Program-made: the position numbers and the translations under genes
Origin: Bacillus cereus G9842
Lineage (GTDB): Bacteria > Bacillota > Bacilli > Bacillales > Bacillaceae_G
DNA: 64,000 nt
Direction: 5' to 3'
NCBI RefSeq assembly: GCF_000021305.1
Contig: NC_011775.1
Coordinates: forward strand, 145,489-209,488
The notes under the pieces: model-generated
The model's input: only the letters and a program-made list of their open reading frames with translations
What the model was told of the DNA's origin: nothing
Database searches by the model: none
Part shown: positions 43,029 through 52,321 of the stretch, in pieces
Layout: each line of letters opens with the position of its first letter
How positions within the stretch are numbered: the stretch's first letter is position 1

Positions 43029-44012
43029 TTATTCTTCTGGATTCCAATCAGCTAACTTTTGTAGGCGTGTATAACAATACAGAATTATCAAAGAAGTAAA
43101 AACAAATACTATTGAACCTAATGGAGTTCTCATCAAAATACTATATGCTTGAGGCATAAAAAACTTAAATATAAAAGGTAACGCAATTACAATTGCAGCA
43201 GTATTCCTAAAAGCCTTCATACCTTGAGTAGTTTCAGCATATAATTGCATTTGCTTTACTTTACGATCTTCAAAGTCCAAAGCTATCGATTCTAGAGCCT
43301 CTGTATTTTTCCCACCATTTTTATCAGCTACATCCAACATTTCATGAAAAAACATTAATTCCTTATATGGGTATTTCTTATCTAATGATGACAGTGCTTC
43401 TGCTACAGATTTACCTTGTTTTAATTTAAATGTAGCCTTATCTAACTCTTCCCTAATTGATGAATGAACTAGAGGTTTTACCTCTTCAATAGCATCAATA
43501 ACAGTTCCTAAAATATGTAGGGAATTTGTCATTGTTTTCATATATATACTTATACGATCATTTTCAACAAATTTATATTTTCTACGATGTACATGTAACA
43601 TAAAACGATGAATATAAAACCCTAATGCGTATCCAATCACACATCCAATATGACCGTTTAACATTAAGAATATAGAACCCGTCAACAATGTACTTCCCAC
43701 AATATAAATAGTCCAATACTCTTTTGCTCCAATAAACCATTCATAGCGTCTTGCTTCTGCTATAACGTTAGATGGTGCTATTTTTTCAGTAAAACTAAAA
43801 TTATTGAAAAAGCTATCAAGGAACGTATATGGTATATCTATATTTTGTTCCTCTTTTGACCTCTTCTCCATTTGAGCTTTTTGGTTTTCTAAGTCTATTA
43901 AAATATTTTCAGCAGTGTACTTTTTTCGTTTATCTTTAAGGAAGAATGTAGCTATTAATATAAAAATACATACTCCTATTAGAGCTAGGATGATAGATGA
44001 AATAATATTCAA
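43029..44012 (-). CDS. tadB: TadB-like pilus platform protein
   Basis: The 327-aa protein starts at TTG 44012 (GAGGGGAATT). It has an N-terminal membrane segment, two in the middle (about 95-135) and two near the C-terminus. The T2SF-type region includes EELDKATFKLKQGKSVAEALSSL and FFHEMLDVADKNGGKNTEALES. It partners TadC. The spacing to tadA is 1 bp, so the two are coupled. Confidence 0.85.
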   Translation of the reverse strand: MNIISSIILALIGVCIFILIATFFLKDKRKKYTAENILIDLENQKAQMEKRSKEEQNIDIPYTFLDSFFNNFSFTEKIAPSNVIAEARRYEWFIGAKEYWTIYIVGSTLLTGSIFLMLNGHIGCVIGYALGFYIHRFMLHVHRRKYKFVENDRISIYMKTMTNSLHILGTVIDAIEEVKPLVHSSIREELDKATFKLKQGKSVAEALSSLDKKYPYKELMFFHEMLDVADKNGGKNTEALESIALDFEDRKVKQMQLYAETTQGMKAFRNTAAIVIALPFIFKFFMPQAYSILMRTPLGSIVFVFTSLIILYCYTRLQKLADWNPEE

Positions 44013-44013
44013 C

Positions 44014-45510
44014 CTAATTCCCCTCCTGTATTTCAGGTGAAATTAAATTGTCTATAAGTGACATATCAACTGCTTTATTACGTATTTTTTTAACTGTTTC
44101 TTTACTTAAATAACCACATTGTTTGTGCTTACCTTCAATCAATTCGACTTCATCATTATTTTTAATGATATTTTCTGTTTCAAAAGCGTAAAGTGTATTA
44201 AATACACCCTCACCTTCTTTGAAATCTGTTAATTCTAATATTTCACTCCATTTTCTAGAACGATCTGGTAACTTATCTTGGAAAATTATAATATCAATTG
44301 TGGATGCAATAAGTCTTCCAATAGCGTCATATGATAATTTCGTATCACCTTCTTCAATCATATTGATTAGACGGCGTACAGCCTCTATTGCATTAGGACC
44401 ATGAATAGACGTCATGCCTGGATGACCAGAATTAAAAACTTTTAACATATTAAGTGCGCTTTTATCACGAGCTTCCCCTACAACGGCCCGGTTAGGGTTT
44501 TGGCGTAACATATTATGTAATAATCTACCGTAATCTACCGTATATTCGCCGTTATCATCTTTGCGACATCTCCATGAAACAAATCTTTTCTCTGGATATA
44601 GGGTTTTTAAAAACATCTCTGGATCATCTTCTAATACAAACGTTCGTTCATTATTTGGAATTTCACCACAAATTACCCTTAATGTTTGTGTTTTACCTGT
44701 ACCTGTTGGACCGACTACTATAATATTCAATCCTGCTTCAACAAACGCCTTAACAGCTTGCATCATTTCTACACTAGCTTGGCCCGATTCAATGAATGTC
44801 TCTTTAGTAACTTTAATACTAGTTTGTGGTTTACGAATCGCGACAGTAATACCTGTCTCATAAGAAACTGACTCATTTGCTATATTTACACGTAGAACTC
44901 CTAATGCTGCATCTGCCAATGGTTTATTTGCATTCAATGTCTCACTGGTAGAGTTAATAATTTTATAAACTATTTCCATCGCTTCTTCTAAAGAATTGAA
45001 CTTCACGTTCGTACGATAAGTTCTTCCATCTACCTTATCAACCTCAACATCGTTAATTGCATTAATGTATACATCTGTTACTTCTGGATCATCTATTAAC
45101 GGTTGTATTTGGCCTAAACCTGCAATAGCATCTACAAGCTGATTAATTAATTCTCCTGCTGAAATACCAGGGAAATTTAATGCATTATCTTTTATATATA
45201 ATGAGATAATATCTGTTAATTCTTTTCGTTTTTTGGGATTCATAAATGATTGTTCTAACACGCTTCTATAATTAGCAATTAGATATTCACGCAATGAATT
45301 TACTACATCAATAGGTACTTGTGTCATTTTCCCATATTTTTTATTATCTTTTAAAACACTTGAATAGGTCGTAACTCCTAAATTAATTTTGTTAATTGAC
45401 TTAGGTTTCAATCTTCTTAAAATCTGCATTATTTCTTCAGGTGGTAAATTGTTTGATACACTAGTTACAAATCTTTCTTCCTGTTCCTTTATTGCTACTG
45501 CAGCTCCCAC
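44014..45510 (-). CDS. tadA: TadA/CpaF-type secretion ATPase
   Basis: The 498-aa ATPase provides energy for pilus assembly. Walker A GPTGTGKTQTL lies near residue 266, the Asp box ERTFVLEDDPEMFL and Walker B region PNRAVVGEARDKSALNML follow, and the His box is GHPGMTSIHGPNAIEA. It starts at GTG 45510 with AAGGAGGAAT. It belongs to the TadA/CpaF branch of type II/IV secretion ATPases rather than PilB. It precedes tadB and tadC as in Tad loci. Confidence 0.95.
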   Translation of the reverse strand: MGAAVAIKEQEERFVTSVSNNLPPEEIMQILRRLKPKSINKINLGVTTYSSVLKDNKKYGKMTQVPIDVVNSLREYLIANYRSVLEQSFMNPKKRKELTDIISLYIKDNALNFPGISAGELINQLVDAIAGLGQIQPLIDDPEVTDVYINAINDVEVDKVDGRTYRTNVKFNSLEEAMEIVYKIINSTSETLNANKPLADAALGVLRVNIANESVSYETGITVAIRKPQTSIKVTKETFIESGQASVEMMQAVKAFVEAGLNIIVVGPTGTGKTQTLRVICGEIPNNERTFVLEDDPEMFLKTLYPEKRFVSWRCRKDDNGEYTVDYGRLLHNMLRQNPNRAVVGEARDKSALNMLKVFNSGHPGMTSIHGPNAIEAVRRLINMIEEGDTKLSYDAIGRLIASTIDIIIFQDKLPDRSRKWSEILELTDFKEGEGVFNTLYAFETENIIKNNDEVELIEGKHKQCGYLSKETVKKIRNKAVDMSLIDNLISPEIQEGN

Positions 45511-45546
45511 TAGGTATTCCTCCTTTAAATAATTTTCAAACTATGA

Positions 45547-46365
45547 TTACTTCATAAACGGCCAACGTTTTTTTTCTTGAAGAATTGCTTGTTTTTCAAC
45601 TGTATAACCAATTTCTTCAATTAATCTTGTTACATCACTATTAATTGCTTCCGAACCAATTTCCAAATTTAATTCTGCATTATTTCTTTTATGATCTATT
45701 CCAATTTCAAAATAGATTTTTTCATTTAATACATTCTCATAAGCTTGTACTTGAACGCCTAAATTTGATTTATTTAAAATTGTATGCCATTTATTTAAAT
45801 CAAAACCAATAGTCTCTAAGACTTTCTTTGTCTTTTTATAATCTCTCATTCGTATCACATTTGGAGATATAATATGAAATACCTTATCTGCTTCCAACAT
45901 TACTTGATATGTAAATAAGTCATCTAAATTATTTGGAAGATTATAAATCACAACATCATAATTGCAATCCTGTACTGCTGTCAAAAATGTATTAATAAAT
46001 GATTGATCCTCAATAACCGGGAATTCCTCAAAATCATATGCAATTGGAAATGATAGAAAACTCAAGTTGTTTGGTACCTTACTAACAATTTTTCGAAGCT
46101 CATCATTAGTAATTTCTACATCCGATTTTTTTGCTATATAATCAGAAATCGAGTAATTCTCCCTTGATTCAATCAATTTAAAAATGTTCTTTTTAGGGTG
46201 TGTTAGTCCTGTTGAAATTGCAAATGATGGATGCATGTAATCTAATTCTACATATAGGACTTTATAACCGTTTTCTGCTAAGGTTGTTGCCACAGATTGA
46301 GAAATAGTTCTCTTTCCTTCATTAATATAGTTACTCCAAAAGGCTAATGTTTTCATTGTCGTCAT
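45547..46365 (-). CDS. tadZ: TadZ/CpaE-like protein with deviant P-loop
   Basis: The 272-aa protein has the MinD/CpaE fold: a start MKTLAFWSNYINEGKRTISQS with the deviant P-loop (N-E-G-K-R-T instead of K-G-G-x-G-K-T), then VLYVELDYMHPSF and VVIYNLPNN. TadZ proteins place the Tad machine in the cell. The lysine of the P-loop is kept, but the signature lysine at its start is not. ATG at 46365 or, nine nt later, ATG 46356. It lies upstream of tadA. Confidence 0.8.
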   Translation of the reverse strand: MTTMKTLAFWSNYINEGKRTISQSVATTLAENGYKVLYVELDYMHPSFAISTGLTHPKKNIFKLIESRENYSISDYIAKKSDVEITNDELRKIVSKVPNNLSFLSFPIAYDFEEFPVIEDQSFINTFLTAVQDCNYDVVIYNLPNNLDDLFTYQVMLEADKVFHIISPNVIRMRDYKKTKKVLETIGFDLNKWHTILNKSNLGVQVQAYENVLNEKIYFEIGIDHKRNNAELNLEIGSEAINSDVTRLIEEIGYTVEKQAILQEKKRWPFMK

Positions 46366-46465
46366 TACTTATTAATACCCCTTTCTAATGTCTAATTAAT
46401 TTATCAGATATGGTTGGCTAAAAAGTGTTTTACTTTCTAGCTCAACCAATAAAATTCTTAAATCA

Positions 46466-47377
46466 CTATTTTTTAATTAACTTACCTTTATCATCTACTT
46501 TAAAATATTGATTTGGATCATAAGACAATTTCTCAATAAGGTCTTTTGTTAAAGCTTCACTATTCATGTTATTTGGTGTAGTTTCATCAGTATACTTAGA
46601 TACCTTTTTATCCTTAACTAAATCTTCATAAGATTGTCCATTAGTAACAGGTATTACATTACCGATAAGTTTTGCTTTATTAAGTATTTGTAACGTTTCT
46701 TTGTTCACAGCGATTGTATATAAACGAGCCTGACGTCGATCAATATTACTTGGCTTAGAGCCATCTGCATTTTCTGTGTTTGGTAATGCATTAAATACGT
46801 CTGTTGTATTACCATCCTTTACACTAATAACTCTTACTTTTTTCGCAGCCAGGCCAAAGTATTTAACCGTTGGGCTAATAAATTTCTTTTCTAAATTTTG
46901 AATACCAACAGCTTGTCCTAACTTTTCTGCATCAAGATTAGCTGCTAAATATAAGTCAACATATGTATTAGGCACAATTGCATTACCATTACTAGTCTCA
47001 ATATCAACTGGTAAAGTAAAAGCATGTTCACCTTCTTTTAATGAAATTACCCCAGCATCTGTTAACTCTTCCTCTTTAGCTAATTTTGTAGAGTTCATAT
47101 AGCTATTAGCTGCAATCCCGTATCCATCTTTTGTCCACTTTCCTAAAACTTCCTCTTTCTTTAAAGCTGTCTTTGGTGGAATACCTGATACCGGGAACTC
47201 TTTTTCTGCAATCATATCAGCAGTAATTTTAGTATGCGGTGCGATATCCTGTTTTGTCACAACTACCTTTACAGGTTTAATTTTTGATTCAGTTTGCATA
47301 TAGGAGTAACCCCATACACCAGCAACTACTGCAATTGCTGCAGTTCCTGCAATTACTTTTTTACTTGCAAGATTCAA
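46466..47377 (-). CDS. cpaB: CpaB/RcpC-like pilus assembly protein
   Basis: The 303-aa protein starts at TTG 47377 (AAAGGAGG). It has an N-terminal membrane segment (VIAGTAAIAVVAGVWGYSYM) and a SAF-domain-like block (VVVTKQDIAPHTKITADMI...EFPVSGIP). The RcpC/CpaB family protects or guides pilins in the cell envelope. The second half carries the beta-clip-like repeat (EHAFTLPVDIETSNGNAIVP). It lies between the TadE-like and TadZ genes. Confidence 0.88.
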   Translation of the reverse strand: MNLASKKVIAGTAAIAVVAGVWGYSYMQTESKIKPVKVVVTKQDIAPHTKITADMIAEKEFPVSGIPPKTALKKEEVLGKWTKDGYGIAANSYMNSTKLAKEEELTDAGVISLKEGEHAFTLPVDIETSNGNAIVPNTYVDLYLAANLDAEKLGQAVGIQNLEKKFISPTVKYFGLAAKKVRVISVKDGNTTDVFNALPNTENADGSKPSNIDRRQARLYTIAVNKETLQILNKAKLIGNVIPVTNGQSYEDLVKDKKVSKYTDETTPNNMNSEALTKDLIEKLSYDPNQYFKVDDKGKLIKK

Positions 47378-47450
47378 TTTTTTAACCTCCTTTAGTTACT
47401 AACAATTTTTAATTTTATTCAATATTCCGATTCCTCTGTTGTTAATCATC

Positions 47451-47930
47451 TTACCTTTCATTATCATAGACACCGCCCTTTGGAGGCTTTTCAGTATGTT
47501 TCGCTTCAATGATGAGTAATTCTTTGTCTACAGCATTGATGTAACTGTCATTCTTGAATGAACCCCAGTTTTCAAAATATTTCTTAGTAAAACTCCCTTG
47601 TTTCGTCCTAGCACCAACTGATAACATCGGTGTTGCTGAATTCATACCATGTACTTCTATTCTTCTAGCAGAATTACTTAAATTGAAACTTGTATTCTTT
47701 GCATAACTTTTAATTAGCATAGTGTTAGCAACTTCAAAATCAATTGTCATCGCTTCATTTACACGTAAGTTTCCTTTATTAATTGCTAGTGACATAGAAT
47801 CGTTTGTTGCTATATCAATAGACTGTTGATTTTCATGATACATATTGTCTACACTTGATAAATCCACCTGAAAAAAGACTAACAACACAATAATTAGTAA
47901 TCCTAATCCAAACCCAGTTATATTACTCAT
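47451..47930 (-). CDS. TadE-like pseudopilin
   Basis: ATG 47930 (MSNITGFGLGLL) with GGAGGGAGG upstream is preferred to an ATG ten codons earlier. The 159-aa protein has an N-terminal hydrophobic helix (GFGLGLLIIVLLVFFQVDL) and a polar exterior, with a proline-rich end. It is of the TadE/DUF4320 type. The regulon promoter at 47966-47994 is just upstream. Confidence 0.65.
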   Translation of the reverse strand: MSNITGFGLGLLIIVLLVFFQVDLSSVDNMYHENQQSIDIATNDSMSLAINKGNLRVNEAMTIDFEVANTMLIKSYAKNTSFNLSNSARRIEVHGMNSATPMLSVGARTKQGSFTKKYFENWGSFKNDSYINAVDKELLIIEAKHTEKPPKGGVYDNER

Positions 47931-47965
47931 TATGCCTCCCTCCTTCAAATATCCTGACATTACGC

Positions 47966-47994
47966 ATTTTACTTATTCTTTCTTCATATTCTAA
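47966..47994 (-). promoter_or_regulatory. Regulon-type promoter of the TadE-like-cpaB-tadZAB unit
   Basis: CTC-TTAGAA (hexamer 47989-47994), 17 bp, TAAAAT (47966-47971) followed by GCGTAA. The terminator of the previous unit ends about 20 bp before it. Confidence 0.75.
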
Positions 47995-48015
47995 GAGTAA
48001 ATTACAATTTTTTTA

Positions 48016-48055
48016 AAAGAGACTGGGATGAAAATTATAATCACCCCAATCTCTT
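48016..48055 (-). terminator. Rho-independent terminator after the 863-aa gene
   Basis: On the minus strand AAGAGA-TTGGGGTG pairs with CATCCCA-TCTCTT and a T-rich tail. Confidence 0.8.
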
Positions 48056-48061
48056 AATTAT

Positions 48062-50653
48062 TTAATGTCCTTGTCTGATAAAATCAAATACTGCAGATTT
48101 AGTTACTTCTTTTGGTGCCATTTTTCTTATATTTTCTATCTCATCACGATCAAGATACTTTGAACTAATAGCATGGTCACCACTTTCTTTATCATTGTAA
48201 TAATTCTTTTCTTTTAAAATTTTAGATTCATTATCTTTCCAGTTATAACCTTTCTCACCACTTGGGAATGGATTATTAGGATCTACAAATCTATTTACAT
48301 AGTCATTAAATGGTGAACCTTTTACTTCTACTTCATCAGTAGTGATGCAACTCGTTAAATTGTTTTTGCCAGCCTGTGATGCTACTACTTTAAATGGATA
48401 TTTTCCATCTTTGCGATTGAAATTGGTGTACCATTTTGGTTCACCGCTTGGCTTAACAAAATTATCATTTTTATCACGTTTTAAATGGAACGGGTCATAA
48501 AATACATTTCCTGAGTAATTTTCCACATAAATAGATGGCAGTTTCCAAGTTGTATATTCTTGATAACGATTTTGTCCGAAAGCCCTAGAACCTACTTCCA
48601 TCACGGACTTGTTTCCTGCGAAACTTACATTCTCGTCATAAAACACTTCCGTTTTCTTAGGTCCACTTGCATTACGTGCCTCATTAATATATTCAGTTTC
48701 TACTTCAAAGGAAAAGCCGTAACCTGCTCTTAGGCGTTTAGGGTCGACTTTAGTTATGTGAGTTGTTAAAAATTCATAGTAATCAACATAAAATACACGA
48801 CCATCTTCGTCAGTAACTTCTCTTGTATCTACTAACCCAACATTGATATTTTCCTGAGGACCACAACTATTTACCCCTTCAGGAATGGTATCATCAGTAC
48901 GATATGATGTTTTTTTCATATTATTTGTCATATCAACTTCTTCAAATTCTGCCGGATCATTTATAGTGGCTTTTAACTCACCAGTTTTTATTGCGTTCGG
49001 TGTAGTCCACTTAAAATAAAGTGTTCTTTTTTCACGTGGCTCTAATCTAACACTTCTTTCTTCAACCAGCCTATCATCAACATAAAATCTAACTTTAGCA
49101 ACCTTCGCCCCAGATGAGGTTGCAGCACTATCAACTGTAACAGGTGTTACAACTGTCTGATTCTTACCAAACACCCCACCCTTAACAGATTCAACAAGCA
49201 CATCATTTGTTAATCCAACAGAGTAAAACCAAAGTTCACCCATACTATTATTTGAATGATTGACCCCAAAAACTAAATGCTTTTTGGAGATGTTGGTTTC
49301 AGTGGCTAACCCGGCACCCTGATATTGCCAATCTTCTGGGATATCTTGATTATAGGTAGCTCGTATAAATGGCATTTCACGCCCTGAATTATAGTCTTTA
49401 GCAATATTTACTCGATTTCCATTTTGATCTAAAAATATTAATTGACCTAAGGTATCACCATAAAACACTATTTTCTGACCTGCAGGCGTAGTCCATGCGG
49501 TCATATCATTTCCAACATCATATCCATAACCTATTGCTGGATCTAAAAAGTTAGCATTACGATCTCTACCTGTCTCAGCTGACCAAGATATTGAACCCCA
49601 ATTCTTATCTATGGCAACTACCTTACCTGGTTTTCGAACAGGAATGTAAATATGTTTATCATCTATTGTTAAAGAGTTATTTATAAGTGTTACATTTGGT
49701 ATTTCCGTACGCCAAATCACTTCACCATTTGACGCCCTTACTTTATATACTCCTCCATACTTATCGGTATGGTATAAAAATTCTCCCTCTAAAATAGCAT
49801 TTGATGGTATTCCAGTTTGAGCATATTTTGTCCATACAATTGGTTGTCCACCATAAATGAGGTTTGAAACATTAACTCTTGCTAAAGGACTTTTTCGAAC
49901 ACTAGCCCTATGATTAACACCAAATATTGCAGTATTATTTCCTATTTTAGTAACTGCACCTGATATTTCAGCATTATCGTATTCACTTAAATTATAAGAA
50001 CGTCCTACAGTATGATTATCTTTTATTCCATGAACCCCATGAATTGCCCCTTTTTGGGTACCATTTGCAGCACCAATTACTACATTATCTCCTGGATACG
50101 CAGTAGGAGGCCCTACTATTCTGGCACCTACTTCATAACCACCTAAATACTTTAAATTGCTGTTAAATGCTAATACTTTAGTATCATAACCAATATAAAA
50201 TGCCTGATTTTCTTCAGACCAAGTTGGGTGAGAATACGATTTAACATAATCTCCTAGCTTTATAGCCCTTGCACCGTTTTTAATTAAGTCAGCGGCTACT
50301 TCAGATTTAGGTGAAGACGGACTAAAATACTTAAATTTAACAGGGATTTTGTATAGATATGTACCCCTCGGTAAATTAAACAAATTATTTGAATCTGGTA
50401 CAGCAGCTACATGATAAAAGTGGTCACCTACAGTAATTGTTTGGGATACAGACCACCCCAAGTCCATTTTCGCTTTAAACTTAATTGGAGGCTTTAATTC
50501 GGGATCATAAATTTGTCTTGTTCTTATTTCATCTTTACCATACATTGGCCAGTCAACATCAGCCTTTACTTTATGGAGATCTATACTAAAAATACTAGTC
50601 AAGGCTATACAACCTATCCCCAAAATTGAGTATATTTTTTTCTTAATTCTCAT
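48062..50653 (-). CDS. Large secreted beta-propeller/CARDB-like protein of the Tad locus
   Basis: The 863-aa protein has a signal peptide (KKIYSILGIGCIALTSIFS, cleavage near VKADVDW). Residues about 40-490 contain PQQ-like beta-propeller blades (repeated YKVRASNGEVIWRTE, IAIDKNWGSISWSAE, GQLIFLDQNGN). Residues 500-590 look like a CARDB or Ig-type adhesion domain (VRFYVDDRLVEERSVRLEPREKRTLYF-type strands). The C-terminus is polar, with no LPXTG motif, so the protein is secreted or held by a partner. It sits within the pilus locus and could be a tip or surface adhesin, which is an inference. Confidence 0.75.
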   Translation of the reverse strand: MRIKKKIYSILGIGCIALTSIFSIDLHKVKADVDWPMYGKDEIRTRQIYDPELKPPIKFKAKMDLGWSVSQTITVGDHFYHVAAVPDSNNLFNLPRGTYLYKIPVKFKYFSPSSPKSEVAADLIKNGARAIKLGDYVKSYSHPTWSEENQAFYIGYDTKVLAFNSNLKYLGGYEVGARIVGPPTAYPGDNVVIGAANGTQKGAIHGVHGIKDNHTVGRSYNLSEYDNAEISGAVTKIGNNTAIFGVNHRASVRKSPLARVNVSNLIYGGQPIVWTKYAQTGIPSNAILEGEFLYHTDKYGGVYKVRASNGEVIWRTEIPNVTLINNSLTIDDKHIYIPVRKPGKVVAIDKNWGSISWSAETGRDRNANFLDPAIGYGYDVGNDMTAWTTPAGQKIVFYGDTLGQLIFLDQNGNRVNIAKDYNSGREMPFIRATYNQDIPEDWQYQGAGLATETNISKKHLVFGVNHSNNSMGELWFYSVGLTNDVLVESVKGGVFGKNQTVVTPVTVDSAATSSGAKVAKVRFYVDDRLVEERSVRLEPREKRTLYFKWTTPNAIKTGELKATINDPAEFEEVDMTNNMKKTSYRTDDTIPEGVNSCGPQENINVGLVDTREVTDEDGRVFYVDYYEFLTTHITKVDPKRLRAGYGFSFEVETEYINEARNASGPKKTEVFYDENVSFAGNKSVMEVGSRAFGQNRYQEYTTWKLPSIYVENYSGNVFYDPFHLKRDKNDNFVKPSGEPKWYTNFNRKDGKYPFKVVASQAGKNNLTSCITTDEVEVKGSPFNDYVNRFVDPNNPFPSGEKGYNWKDNESKILKEKNYYNDKESGDHAISSKYLDRDEIENIRKMAPKEVTKSAVFDFIRQGH

Positions 50654-50676
50654 GATTTCACATCCTAACTAGGTAC

Positions 50677-51423
50677 CTACTCACCTTTAAACAGAGTACC
50701 TCCATCAGTAACTTCACTTTCGCCTATTTTACCTATAGTCTCAATTTTTATTAAAGGTCCTGTCGGTTCTTTTTCTTTTGGTTTTTCTTGTTCTTTTGGT
50801 TTCTCTTGTTCTTTTGGTTTCTCTTGTTCCTTTGGTTTATTAGTCTCAGGATTTTTATCTTTTGGAACAGGTTGAGTACTTGGCTCCTCCTTCACTGATG
50901 GTTTATCATTAGAACCTTTAGGAATATCTTTTTTTTGAGGATCATTTGGCTTAGTTTCAGGGTTTTTACCTGATATAGAGTAATCATCTTCTTTCTTTTG
51001 AATTTGATTATTATTAGGTATATTTGATTTATCTTTTTGTATATCATCGGATTTATTCGTTGAATCTTTATGTTCTTTAACTTCTTTTTTTGTACTTTCT
51101 TTATTCATATCAAGCTGTTCTTCCTTCACTGGTGGACCATCATCGACTGATGATTCATCAGTATTATTTAAAGGTTCATCAACTTTTTCAACTGGTGTTG
51201 GAGTTTCCTTATTTTCTACTTCTTCTTTTTTCTCGTCGTTTTCTACAGGCTGATTAATCAAAGCCTCATTTCTTTTTTTATTTATTTGTCCTTGTTTATA
51301 GATATAAGTTCCACCTAAAACAATTCCAATAACAATTGTTATGCTACTTGTTATTAAAACTACCTGCTTAAATTTTTTCTTTGAATTGCTATTACTCCGC
51401 AAATTAAGATTCCATCTTTTCAT
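50677..51423 (-). CDS. Membrane-anchored low-complexity protein of the Tad locus
   Basis: ATG 51423 (MKRWNLNLR) has AAAGGAGGTC upstream; the ATG 18 nt earlier overlaps that site and is rejected. The 248-aa protein has one membrane segment (VVLITSSITIVIGIVLGGTYIY) near residues 21-42. A disordered Lys/Glu/Pro region follows with four KPKEQE-type repeats near the end and a final TDGGTLFKGE. It may span the cell wall to bring the pilus base to the surface, but no direct evidence exists. Confidence 0.7.
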   Translation of the reverse strand: MKRWNLNLRSNSNSKKKFKQVVLITSSITIVIGIVLGGTYIYKQGQINKKRNEALINQPVENDEKKEEVENKETPTPVEKVDEPLNNTDESSVDDGPPVKEEQLDMNKESTKKEVKEHKDSTNKSDDIQKDKSNIPNNNQIQKKEDDYSISGKNPETKPNDPQKKDIPKGSNDKPSVKEEPSTQPVPKDKNPETNKPKEQEKPKEQEKPKEQEKPKEKEPTGPLIKIETIGKIGESEVTDGGTLFKGE

Positions 51424-51471
51424 ATTTGACCTCCTTTTCATATTTTCGTATACATAAAATTCCTATTGCGT

Positions 51472-51500
51472 ATTTTACTCATAATCCCCATAGATTCTAA
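51472..51500 (-). promoter_or_regulatory. Regulon-type promoter of the 248-aa gene
   Basis: CTC-TTAGAA (hexamer 51495-51500), 17 bp, TAAAAT (51472-51477) followed by ACGCAA. It lies close to the end of the 45-aa gene. Confidence 0.75.
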
Positions 51501-51527
51501 GAGCTTTTTTGAAAAAATTAATATTTT

Positions 51528-51665
51528 TCAAATTTCAACTTGTTCTGTAATAGAACTCTGAGCAGGAGCCATAGGTTTAGCACCCATATCAAAATTACAG
51601 ATTAACCAATTTAAAACTAAACATGAAACTATACACAAACCTGAAATTAGCAAATATTTTTTCAT
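51528..51665 (-). CDS. 45-aa membrane peptide of the Tad locus
   Basis: ATG 51665 has AAAAAAGGAGT at good spacing and opens a 45-codon frame ending at 51528. The product has a basic start, one hydrophobic segment (YLLISGLCIVSCLVLNWLIC) and a short polar tail (GAKPMAPAQSS...). It follows the 214-aa gene by 4 bp, so the two are co-transcribed. It could be a small secreted or membrane peptide; the function is unknown. Confidence 0.6.
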   Translation of the reverse strand: MKKYLLISGLCIVSCLVLNWLICNFDMGAKPMAPAQSSITEQVEI

Positions 51666-51669
51666 TATT

Positions 51670-52314
51670 TTACTCCTTTTTTAAAAATTGATATGAACTC
51701 CAATTCTTCGGTCTAGAAAATGAAATTTTTCCTGTTATTGCAAATGAAGCAAAAAACCATTCTAAATAGCTCATCTTTGAATATCGATCTAGAAGCTCAA
51801 TTGGAACGATTTGATAATTCTCTTTTGATGTTCTTTTCCATAAAGCAACCATACTTGTATGGGTTGTAGTCACTAGTGGTGCATCATTATCCCATAAAGC
51901 AATTTTTCTATAGTCTTCTTCGAAATTCTTACTTAATTCTTCAATTAAATCTCTCTTTTTTCTTCTCAATTTATAAAATCCATCAGTAAATTCGCATGGT
52001 TTTAGATGAAGCTCAATTACTTTGTTCCCGTTTAATAAACTTGGAATAAGAAGTAAGGACTCTAATTTAATAGAATCACTTAGTTTCACACCCTCTTTAT
52101 ACCAATTTTTCACAAGAATCATCGTCATCAATTTAATAATTACTCCAAATAAAAAAGATACCGAGAATAACAACAAAACTATTATTTGCACAAAAATATA
52201 TTCTGGTACTAGTGCTTCAATAAGAAAATAAGTAATAAGTGACCAAAAAGATAGAGCAAGCAAATACCTCGCTGTCTTCTTCATTAAATGTAGTTGTTTA
52301 CTATTTTTAATCAT
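51670..52314 (-). CDS. Membrane protein of the Tad locus
   Basis: The 214-aa protein has two hydrophobic segments in the first 80 residues (LLALSFWSLITYFLIEAL, FVQIIVLLLFSVSFLFGVII) and a cytoplasmic-looking tail with a basic RRKKRDL stretch. The family is not recognised. It starts at ATG 52314 (AAGGTAGG) directly after the tadV stop and before the 45-aa gene. Confidence 0.65.
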   Translation of the reverse strand: MIKNSKQLHLMKKTARYLLALSFWSLITYFLIEALVPEYIFVQIIVLLLFSVSFLFGVIIKLMTMILVKNWYKEGVKLSDSIKLESLLLIPSLLNGNKVIELHLKPCEFTDGFYKLRRKKRDLIEELSKNFEEDYRKIALWDNDAPLVTTTHTSMVALWKRTSKENYQIVPIELLDRYSKMSYLEWFFASFAITGKISFSRPKNWSSYQFLKKE

Positions 52315-52321
52315 TGAAACC

